Shown here: positions 1 through 4,553 of the stretch, piece by piece | Layout: the number at the start of each line of letters is the position of its first letter | How positions within the stretch are numbered: position 1 is the stretch's first letter | Assembly (NCBI GenBank): GCA_011523485.1 | Contig: WTGR01000062.1 | Location: 1-6,101 of the forward strand | Length of the DNA stretch: 6,101 nt | Direction: 5' to 3' | Source: Acidobacteriota bacterium | GTDB taxonomy: Bacteria > Acidobacteriota > Vicinamibacteria > Vicinamibacterales > UBA8438 | Translations under genes and position numbers: made by a program | The notes under the pieces: model-generated | What the model saw: the letters and a program-made list of their open reading frames with translations, nothing else | The model's database searches: none | Told to the model about the DNA's origin: nothing

Positions 1-391
1 CGACTACATCGTCAAGCCCTTCTCCCCGACGGAGCTGATGGCGAGAGTGCGGGCGGCCCTGCGCAGGCGGGCGGAGCCGGAGCCCTTCCTGCTGGGAGAC
101 CTGGCCATCCACTACGAGCAGCGCCAGGTGACCGTGGCCGGGCGGCCGGTGCGCCTGACGGCCGCCGAATACGAGCTCCTCCGCGTGCTCTCGGTCAACG
201 CGGGACGCGTGCTGACGTCCGAGGCCCTGTTGCGCCGGGTGCGGAGCGGACGGGATTCCGGCGATCCGACCCTGGTGCGGACCCTCGTGAAGAAGCTCCG
301 CCGCAAGCTAGGCGACGATGCGGCCAGGCCGGCCTACGTCCTGACCGAGCGCGGGGTCGGCTACCGCATCGCCACGCCGGACGACCGGTGA
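1..391 (+). CDS. OmpR/PhoB-family response regulator, C-terminal part (5' end outside window)
   Basis: The frame is open from base 2 and gives 129 residues before TGA at 389-391. It begins inside a receiver domain: DYIVKPFSPTEL holds the conserved Lys-Pro (K5-P6) of the phospho-acceptor fold. After a short linker with LRRR, residues ~30-125 form a winged-helix DNA-binding domain. Its landmarks are LTAAEYELLRVL, the recognition-helix region LVRTLVKKLRRKLGDD and the wing ERGVGYRI. The protein should act in the cytoplasm as a phosphorylation-dependent transcription factor. The wording of the wHTH matches, from memory, a family in which GAF, PAS, histidine kinase, receiver and wHTH lie on one polypeptide. 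If so, the kinase is upstream of the window, which would explain why no kinase gene follows. That last point is inference. The internal ATG at 38 is not a real start because the receiver sequence continues upstream of it. Confidence 0.9.
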   Translation, partial: DYIVKPFSPTELMARVRAALRRRAEPEPFLLGDLAIHYEQRQVTVAGRPVRLTAAEYELLRVLSVNAGRVLTSEALLRRVRSGRDSGDPTLVRTLVKKLRRKLGDDAARPAYVLTERGVGYRIATPDDR

Positions 392-1612
392 GGGCGTTCC
401 CGGCCGCCCCTGCCTGCCGTCCGGTCCGCGCGGAGAACCATCGATACCGGTTGGAATCGCTGCGATTCCGCCAGCGGTAACCGGAGCGGCGGAATCGGGC
501 GCCGGAGTCGCTCCCCGACGCCGCGGCCCTCCTGGTACAGCTCCGGCGACCCAGTCGACGTCGGCCGCGGCGTGGTAGATGGCGTCGACGGCCGATTCCA
601 GCGTCGCCCGCACGTCGGCGGCGAGCCCGAGCGACGGCTGCGACAGGTCCCCGGTCACCGTATGGACCCGGCTGTCGAAGGTGTCGTCCCAGAGGCGGTA
701 ACGCTCGAGGCTGCGCCGAACGCGCCGCTGCGATTCGCCGTCCGATCCCCGGTCCCGCACGAGACACAGGACCTCCGCGTCGGTCTCTTCCAGCAGCGTC
801 CCGAGCAGGTGTGCGCCCAGAAAGCCGGTGGCGCCGGTGAGCAGGACGCGTCCCGCCCGCGGCGCGGCCCGTGGGGCGGCGGCAGGGCGGATGTCGAACG
901 GCAGCACGCCGTCGGCCCGCATCAGGGCGCACCTGACCCGACACCAGCCGATCCGCCAGTCCGGGCAGCACTCGATCACGAGATCGTCACCCGCGGCGCC
1001 GGGCGTGCCGGCCGGTGCGCGCGTGAAGAGCACACCCGACACGCGGGCGGACACCTGCCGCTGGAGGACCACGGCCATCCCGCCGAGCCTGGCGTTGCGC
1101 GCGGCTCGGTAGCAGAGCGACCGTTCGGACCAGTACGACGCCCAGCAGACGCGCACCGCGCGCCGCAGCGCCTCCACGGAATCGACGTGCAGCACCGAGT
1201 CGAACTGGCCGGCGAACGAGGCCGCGGCGCCGTCCTCTCCGACCGCGGAGCTGCGTACGGCCAACCCGGCCTGCGCAGGCAGCTCGCGGGCGGCTGCGTC
1301 GAGGGCCTCCAGAACATCGGCCGGCAACGCTCCACCGATCACCTGTGCGCGGATGGCGTGCGAGACCTCACGCCGCCCGGCGGGGTCCGCCGGGTCGAGC
1401 CGACGCTGGAGGGCCTCGATTCCGGCGCCGAGCCGGTCGACCGCCAGGAACCGCTCGAACGCCTCGCAGGTCAGGACGAATCCCGGCGGCACCGGGAAGC
1501 CGAGGCCGATCAGCTTCGACAGGTTCGACCCCTTGCCACCCGCCGCACGCGGATCCAGGGCTCGTTCCAGCGGGACGAGCAACCGCGACCCAATCGCCAG
1601 AGAACCGTTCAT
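308..1612 (-). CDS. PEP/pyruvate-binding (ATP-grasp) domain fused to truncated thioester-reductase SDR domain
   Basis: The open frame is 434 codons from ATG at 1612. Residues ~12-240 match the PEP synthase/PPDK N-terminal ATP-grasp domain: AAGGKGSNL, then GFPVPPGFVL, LAVRSSAVGEDGAAASFAGQ at 117-136, CWASYWSERS and VSGVLFTRAP. No swivelling phosphohistidine domain follows. Instead residues ~255-355 begin a Rossmann SDR of the thioester-reductase/NAD_binding_4 type, with the NAD(P) motif TGATGFLGAHLL (259-270), then LVRDR, TGDLSQPSLGL and YHAAADVDWV. At V355 (548-550) the similarity stops, well before the Tyr-Lys catalytic pair. The last ~80 residues are low-complexity and run antisense over the response regulator (308-391). 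At 925-964 the expected PGLADRLVSGQVRPDA lies in another frame, implying two compensating 1-nt shifts. The domain order suggests ATP-dependent activation plus carboxyl or thioester reduction, but both halves look damaged. The start overlaps the upstream stop as ATGA. Probably a decaying gene. Confidence 0.75.
   Translation of the reverse strand: MNGSLAIGSRLLVPLERALDPRAAGGKGSNLSKLIGLGFPVPPGFVLTCEAFERFLAVDRLGAGIEALQRRLDPADPAGRREVSHAIRAQVIGGALPADVLEALDAAARELPAQAGLAVRSSAVGEDGAAASFAGQFDSVLHVDSVEALRRAVRVCWASYWSERSLCYRAARNARLGGMAVVLQRQVSARVSGVLFTRAPAGTPGAAGDDLVIECCPDWRIGWCRVRCALMRADGVLPFDIRPAAAPRAAPRAGRVLLTGATGFLGAHLLGTLLEETDAEVLCLVRDRGSDGESQRRVRRSLERYRLWDDTFDSRVHTVTGDLSQPSLGLAADVRATLESAVDAIYHAAADVDWVAGAVPGGPRRRGATPAPDSAAPVTAGGIAAIPTGIDGSPRGPDGRQGRPGTPSPVVRRGDAVADPALGQDVGRPGRIVA
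392..547. other. Short gene-free stretch with two competing hairpins
   Basis: No convincing gene lies here on either strand. Two hairpins share an arm. A 7-bp stem pairs 453-459 with 463-469 around a 3-nt loop. A 10-bp perfect stem pairs 463-472 with 488-497 around a 15-nt loop. Only one can form at a time. There is no T-tract after either, so neither is a classic intrinsic terminator, although they sit where the response regulator transcript should end. A GTG at 388-390 overlaps the regulator stop (GTGA), but it opens only 30 codons with no recognisable similarity. The minus-strand open frame of the PEP-binding/thioester-reductase gene crosses the stretch, but its translation here is Gly/Pro/Arg-rich and no longer resembles the family. 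Confidence 0.55.
463..497. repeat. 10-bp perfect inverted repeat downstream of response regulator
   Basis: CGATTCCGCC at 463-472 is the exact reverse complement of GGCGGAATCG at 488-497, with a 15-nt loop. GGAATCG also occurs at 453-459, so the left arm can pair with either copy. It could be a Rho-independent-like stop without a U-tract, a protein-binding dyad, or a scar of rearrangement. The pairing is seen directly; the role is unknown. Confidence 0.5.
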
Positions 1613-2211
1613 GCCGCCCTCGCTTTCACCCGCAGGAGGAACAGGGCGACGCTGAAGGCCGCGTGCACCGACGGTCCGGCGAGCAGAACGAACAGGCAGA
1701 GCGGCAGGGAGACGGGTACGACGAGCGCCAGCGCCAGGAGCATGCCGACCGTCGAGTCGAGCCGGTCCGCCACGAAGAACACGAGCCGCAGGCGCCTTAC
1801 CTGCGCCGCCCCGCCGGGCGGTATGTCGAGCCGGCGCTTGATGAACGAGTTGGGCAGCTCGCCTGCCATGAAGCCCAGCGCGGTCCAGGTCCCGAGCAGA
1901 CCGTAAGCCGCCGGCGGCAACGACCAGAGCCCCAGGGCCGGGCCCCCGGGTCGCTTGTCCCGTGCTCTGGTGGAACGACGGAAGGAGGAAGCGGAGTTGG
2001 CGGTCTGGCCCGACAGCGGCCGCTGTTCGAGCGCCTCCGCCACCTGCCGGGGCCGTTGCGGCTCACCTGCCTGGCCGCCTACGTTCGCTCGCTCGGCATC
2101 GCGCCCGCGCGGACGTTCTCGCGGACCTTCCAGGGCACGCCGATGCGCCACCGGGGGCGCCGACATCGGCCACTTCTTCCTCGCCGAGAAGGCCGACGGC
2201 GAGGAGTTCAC
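1609..2211 (-). pseudogene. CDP-archaeol synthase (CarS/DUF46)-like membrane protein, N-terminally truncated
   Basis: Only the 3' part, about 1609-1944, is convincing. Residues ~95-200 of the open frame read as a multi-pass membrane protein with the family's cytoplasmic motif GELPNSFIKRRLDIPPG, followed by DRLDSTVGMLLALALVV and two more hydrophobic segments. CarS-family enzymes transfer CMP from CTP to a lipid phosphate at the membrane, and bacterial relatives are common but of uncertain substrate. The family's N-terminal half, with its NKTxRG motif, is absent. Residues 1-~90 are Arg/Pro/Ala-rich, and this DNA codes for a GAF fragment on the other strand, so the start at 2211 is not credible. 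Stop TGA 1611-1609 overlaps the next gene's ATG 1612-1610 (ATGA), the sign of a translationally coupled operon. I rate the family call as good and the gene as non-functional unless a complete copy exists elsewhere. Confidence 0.65.
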
Positions 2212-2230
2212 CGGCGACGATGAGGAGGCG
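1955..2230 (+). pseudogene. GAF-domain fragment of a sensor protein, broken by two frameshifts
   Basis: Joining three pieces across frames gives a coherent GAF domain: EEAELAVWPDSGR (frame of 1955), then PLFERLRHLPGPLRLTCL and AAYVRSLGI...FQGTPMRHRG in the next frame (about 2019-2155), then GADIGHFFLAEKADGEEFTG with DDEE back in the first frame (to 2227). The first shift needs one extra base near 2018-2020 (GACAGCGG then CCGCTG). The second needs one G fewer in the G run at about 2152-2156. Family members continue after DDEE with a hydrophobic helix of the VLVLFASQAA type. Here the sequence switches instead to an unrelated join. GAF domains of this type sit near the N-terminus of GAF-PAS-kinase-receiver-wHTH hybrids, the same family suggested for the regulator at 1-391. 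No start codon or downstream domains are present, so this is a remnant. Confidence 0.65.
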
Positions 2231-2239
2231 CCAAGTAGG

Positions 2240-2287
2240 GGTTCGGAGCCGAGCTCGCCACGCGTACAGCCAGCGCTCCCAGGGCAT
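2240..2287 (-). pseudogene. 5' stub of an ADOP-type ABC-transporter permease
   Basis: ATG at 2287-2285 starts MPWERWLYAWRARLR, the typical opening of acidobacterial duplicated orphan permeases (ADOP, MacB/FtsX-like). The usual RRxxVExELDEELRFH continuation is missing and the frame enters sequence complementary to the GAF fragment. The start lies 3 nt after the PadR stop (TGA GGC ATG), which is the standard PadR-ADOP operon layout. Only 15-16 codons remain of a gene normally about 800-900 codons long. The match is short but the position beside PadR supports it strongly. Confidence 0.6.
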
Positions 2288-2290
2288 GCC

Positions 2291-2527
2291 TCACGCCTCG
2301 GTCAGGCGCACGACGTGGGTGATGGCCTGCGACAGCCGCTCCCAGTTCGCGGCCTCCTGCCTGAGGTAGCGGCGTCCGGGCGGCGTCAGCGAGTAGATCT
2401 TCGCGCGCCGGTTGTGCTCGGTGTTCCGCCACTCCGCACTGATCCAGCCCTGCTGCTCCAGCTTGTGCAGCGCCGGGTAGAGCGAGCCGTCGCTCACCTG
2501 CAGCGCGTCTTTGGAGACCTGCTTCAG
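2291..2527 (-). pseudogene. PadR-family transcriptional regulator, N-terminally truncated
   Basis: The readable protein is KQVSKDALQVSDGSLYPALH, then KLEQQGWISAEW, NRRAKIYSLTPPGRRYL and a C-terminal helix WERLSQAITHVVRL. This is the second half of the PadR winged helix (recognition helix SDGSLYPALHKLE plus the NRRAKxYxLT wing) and the C-terminal dimerisation helix. PadR proteins of this type normally open with about 40 more residues (LLQGTLDLLILKTL, then a GYG/HGW region). Here the frame upstream of 2527 does not match, and a stop precedes it without an ATG. A GTG at 2497-2495 would allow a 68-residue product beginning at SDGSLYP. Such a protein would lack the first helix-turn-helix segment. 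It normally represses its ADOP operon; both partners here are incomplete. Confidence 0.75.
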
Positions 2528-2577
2528 GCTTGAAGCTGGCGCGAACGAGCATCCAGGCCGGCCTGACTTTCAAGGCG

Positions 2578-2606
2578 CAGACAAGGGCGTCACGCGTGTG
2601 TATAGT
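2578..2606 (+). promoter_or_regulatory. Candidate sigma70-type promoter for the two-gene nucleotidyltransferase operon
   Basis: CAGACA at 2578-2583 (four of six matches to TTGACA) and TATAGT at 2601-2606 (five of six matches to TATAAT) are separated by 17 nt. The predicted start near 2613 leaves a leader of about 18 nt before ATG 2631. The AT-rich patch TATAGTTTT stands out in this high-GC surrounding. AGGA at 2623-2626 lies 4 nt before the ATG as a modest ribosome binding site. Confidence 0.4.
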
Positions 2607-2630
2607 TTTGGGTTGCGCTCACAGGACAGT

Positions 2631-3071
2631 ATGGATTTGAGCCCAGCCAGAATGCCGGAATACGCCCAGGCCGTCGTCGACGCCTGGACCGACGGCGAGT
2701 TGCTGCGGCTGCACCTGCACGAGCTGCCGCGCTCGCTGATGGGACTCGACCGGAAACGCCGCATCGAGCTGCTCGCCGAGCGCCCGCCGATGACAGGCAC
2801 GCCGTGGGACGCGCTGCTGGCCGCCATGGTCGAGCACGTGTGTGAACTGCACGACCTCGAGCCGCCGGCGTGGAGCCAGGAGCCGGAGCGCTTCCTCGAC
2901 ATCCCGCACTTCTTCACCACCCGTCACGACTACATCGAGACCGTGGTGTACGCGCCGGCGGCGTTCGTTCGGCACGGCGCGCTGGCGAACGCCCGCGACC
3001 TCGACGCACGGGGCGGAGAGAAACATGTCTGGATCCCTGGATCACGCCCTGATCCGACAGCTCTTCGATGA
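2631..3071 (+). CDS. Conserved hypothetical protein, partner of downstream DUF6036-like nucleotidyltransferase
   Basis: 146 residues from ATG 2631, chosen because it sits just after AGGA and a candidate promoter. The same frame is open back to 2511, but that part overlaps the PadR remnant and looks non-coding. ATG 2652 (MPEYAQAV) is an alternative start. The protein is soluble and acidic, with no signal peptide, membrane segment or recognisable helix-turn-helix. Visible features are an amphipathic start (YAQAVVDAWTDGELLRLHLH), an all-helical middle (LLAAMVEHVCELHDLEPPAW) and a segment HFFTTRHDYIETVVYAPAAF. The last of these resembles the 'APAAFRRRGVFVxxxDL' region of short proteins encoded before DUF6036 nucleotidyltransferases. 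Its end overlaps the next gene by 47 nt in another frame. By position it is a candidate antitoxin or regulator of that enzyme. Function is unproven. Confidence 0.75.
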   Translation: MDLSPARMPEYAQAVVDAWTDGELLRLHLHELPRSLMGLDRKRRIELLAERPPMTGTPWDALLAAMVEHVCELHDLEPPAWSQEPERFLDIPHFFTTRHDYIETVVYAPAAFVRHGALANARDLDARGGEKHVWIPGSRPDPTALR

Positions 3072-4224
3072 GCTGTCGGCAGCGCTCGAAGCGCGCGGCG
3101 TGCGGGGCCATGTCTACCTGATCGGCGGCGGCGCCATGATCACCGGCTACGGCAGAGACCGCACGACGAAGGACGTCGACGTGCGTATCGACGAAGCCAA
3201 GGACGAGGTCCTCGCCGCGGCGGCGGCCATCGGCGAGCGCCACGGGCTCGACGAGCGCTGGCTCGACCTCGGAGCGGCGCAGTTCGTGCCGCGCGGCGAC
3301 GACGTCCGCGCGAAGACCATCCACAACAGCCCCGGACTGCTCGTCACCGGGGCCTCGGCCGAGCACCTGCTGGCGATGAAGGTGTTCGCGGGGCGGCGGC
3401 CGGACCTCGAAGACATCAAGCACCTGGCCGGAATTCTCGGCATCACCAGAACCAGCGACGCGATCCGCATCTGCGAACGGGCGTACCCGGGCTGGCTGGT
3501 CCTGGAGAGGACACGCAGGAACGTGGGCGACGCGATCGCCGACGCGCGCGCCGAACGCGGCGAGCCGGCGCCCGAGCTGACATTGGAAAGGAACACGACG
3601 CTGCGCGCCGAAGGCGCCGGCAGCCGCAGCTACGAGGTGATGGCCGAGGAGCGGGCCGACGGCAGCGAGACGCTGCACGTGGCCGTGCGCGACCCGGAGG
3701 CGCCGGATCACGACGAGCAACGGCCCGTCCGGCGGGTCTACGGCGCGCCGGGCCCGATCCGCACGATCGAGGGCGCCAACGCGGCGGTCAACGCCTACGA
3801 GCGCCAGGCGCGGACGCGGGACGGGATGCCGCCAATGGAAACGCCCGTCGAACTGAAGTCCATAGAGGTGCTGAGAGCCGAGGGCGAGCGCGGCCGCCGC
3901 TACCGCGCCGAGTGGATCCGGAGCGTCTCGACCGGCGACCGGCTCGACGTGAGCGTGACCGACCCGTCAAGCGCCGACGAGGTGCAGGGTGCCGACGAGC
4001 GGGTGCTGCAGCGGACGGGTGGCGACGGCGTCGTGCGCAGCATCGAGCACGCGAACGAGGTCGTCAACCGCTACGAGCAAGAGGCCGCCGGTCAGGGCTG
4101 GCCGGGCATGGAGGACCGCAAGCCCCTGCGAGCAGGCGGCGACCCGGCAGTGCGGGCGCCGCAGCGGCCGAGCAAACGACCCCCAGGACCAGGGGGGGCA
4201 ACACCCGAGCGCCGCCGCGACTAA
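3025..4224 (+). CDS. DUF6036/AbiEii-like nucleotidyltransferase with duplicated C-terminal domain (candidate toxin)
   Basis: 399 residues from ATG 3025. GGAG at 3015-3018, 6 nt upstream, supports this start over earlier in-frame codons. Residues 1-~180 are a minimal nucleotidyltransferase: GGGAMITGYGRDRTTKDVDV (34-53) gives the glycine motif and metal-binding Asp50/Asp52, and LLAMKVFAGRRPDLEDIKHL (115-134) gives the Lys119/Asp130 motif typical of DUF6036 and AbiEii-type proteins. Relatives transfer nucleotides to tRNA or protein targets and serve as toxins with a co-encoded antitoxin. The substrate here is unknown. The usual length is about 170-200 residues. Residues 185-272 and 276-363 are two copies of an unrecognised domain (see repeat entry), followed by a Pro/Arg-rich tail. 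A G7 run at 4192-4198 lies in that tail. The gene overlaps its partner by 47 nt, so the two are surely cotranscribed. Confidence 0.85.
   Translation: MSGSLDHALIRQLFDELSAALEARGVRGHVYLIGGGAMITGYGRDRTTKDVDVRIDEAKDEVLAAAAAIGERHGLDERWLDLGAAQFVPRGDDVRAKTIHNSPGLLVTGASAEHLLAMKVFAGRRPDLEDIKHLAGILGITRTSDAIRICERAYPGWLVLERTRRNVGDAIADARAERGEPAPELTLERNTTLRAEGAGSRSYEVMAEERADGSETLHVAVRDPEAPDHDEQRPVRRVYGAPGPIRTIEGANAAVNAYERQARTRDGMPPMETPVELKSIEVLRAEGERGRRYRAEWIRSVSTGDRLDVSVTDPSSADEVQGADERVLQRTGGDGVVRSIEHANEVVNRYEQEAAGQGWPGMEDRKPLRAGGDPAVRAPQRPSKRPPGPGGATPERRRD
3577..4113 (+). repeat. Tandem duplication of a ~90-residue domain inside the nucleotidyltransferase
   Basis: Unit 1 is residues 185-272 (3577-3840) and unit 2 is residues 276-363 (3850-4113). 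Both run in the same order. Each has an LRAEG motif, then Tyr in a probable strand, then L.V.V.DP, then a charged turn, then IRTIEGANAAVNAYE or VRSIEHANEVVNRYE, ending in GMPPME or GWPGME. The conservation includes the linker, so the duplication covers the whole unit. The likely shape is a beta-rich first half and a closing helix. The copies have diverged well beyond near-identity, so the duplication is old. Confidence 0.8.
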
Positions 4225-4362
4225 GGACTCTCGCCAAAACAAATTATTACGTGGTCTCTCGCGGCACAAGGACTCGGAACCGGGGGCACGGGGGCTTCCG
4301 GCGGGGCTTCTCGAGCAGAGCTTCCGACGCCGCCCTCCTCGACCGCCTGTTGGCAGCGGTCC

Positions 4363-4381
4363 GGTTGTGTGGTCCACAACC
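4363..4381. repeat. 7-bp perfect inverted repeat in convergent intergenic region
   Basis: GGTTGTG (4363-4369) pairs exactly with CACAACC (4375-4381) around the loop TGGTC. The inner GTGGTCCAC is also nearly palindromic. It lies between two converging genes, so it may help end transcription from either side or be a protein-binding dyad. There is no U-tract on either strand. Confidence 0.4.
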
Positions 4382-4466
4382 AAGGGTACCCCGCTTCTCC
4401 TACCGCCGAAGAAGTGTCAGTAGAGTCGAGGAGAGGCGCGTATCCGGTAGGGAGTCGGTAGCTCAT

Positions 4467-4484
4467 CCGGCGCATTCGCACCGG
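4467..4484. repeat. Hairpin in convergent intergenic region
   Basis: On the minus strand CCGGTGC pairs with GCGCCGG around GAAT, giving 7 bp with one G-T wobble. On the plus strand the same arms have a single C-A mismatch. It overlaps the stretch that resembles the anticodon arm of tRNA-fMet, so the hairpin may be a relic of that arm. Confidence 0.35.
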
Positions 4485-4553
4485 GTCGCAATCCGAACCC
4501 CATGAGCACGCTTCCTTTCCTCCGCTCTCTGAACCCGGCGTGCCGATAGCGCG

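Larger units (their letters stand above)
4225..4553. other. Intergenic region between convergent genes; no credible gene
   Basis: This gap separates the plus-strand nucleotidyltransferase (stop 4224) from the minus-strand hydrolase (stop 4554). Short open frames exist on both strands but have no domain, start signal or codon pattern worth calling. It holds a 7-bp perfect hairpin at 4363-4381, a second hairpin at 4467-4484 and a tRNA-like remnant around 4441-4496. An AT-rich patch AAAACAAATTATTA follows the nucleotidyltransferase stop at about 4236-4249. No T-tract-backed terminator is visible, although one would be expected between convergent genes. Confidence 0.5.

Noticed and set aside
195..971. 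258-codon minus-strand frame overlapping the reductase
   Set aside because: Only its first ~16 codons (PGLADRLVSGQVRPDA) have meaning, as the displaced ATP-grasp motif. The rest is Arg-rich shadow.
572..2223. Long plus-strand open frames opposite the PEP-binding/reductase and CarS-like genes (572-1906 and 1345-2223)
   Set aside because: They are antisense shadows produced by high GC. The translations are Arg/Gly/Pro-rich with no domain, whereas the minus strand gives recognisable motifs. Only the GAF piece at 1955-2230 on this strand is real.
2521..2536. GCTTCA/TGAAGC hairpin as an insertion-sequence end
   Set aside because: Only 6 bp with no partner repeat, target duplication or transposase nearby.
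2511..2630. Extended N-terminus (40 codons) of the 146-aa protein
   Set aside because: It overlaps the PadR remnant and the candidate promoter, has no ribosome binding site, and does not look like the rest of the protein. ATG 2631 is better supported.
2842..3024. Upstream extension of the nucleotidyltransferase frame
   Set aside because: Translation is Arg/Ser/Thr-rich shadow of the first gene. ATG 3025 has GGAG at proper spacing and begins the family-like helix.
2914..3720. 268-codon minus-strand frame opposite the nucleotidyltransferase
   Set aside because: Antisense shadow with no domain. The plus strand carries clear catalytic motifs.
4221..4481. 86-codon minus-strand frame in the convergent intergenic region
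   Set aside because: No ribosome binding site, Pro/Glu-rich middle, no similarity; probably non-coding.
4426..4500. Functional tRNA gene
   Set aside because: No acceptor stem, shortened D-loop and no GTTCRA T-loop. At best a decayed remnant.
3912..4505. Plus-strand frame running past the nucleotidyltransferase stop as a possible frameshifted C-terminus
   Set aside because: It is out of frame with the second repeat unit and its translation shows no similarity to the repeats or to any family I know.
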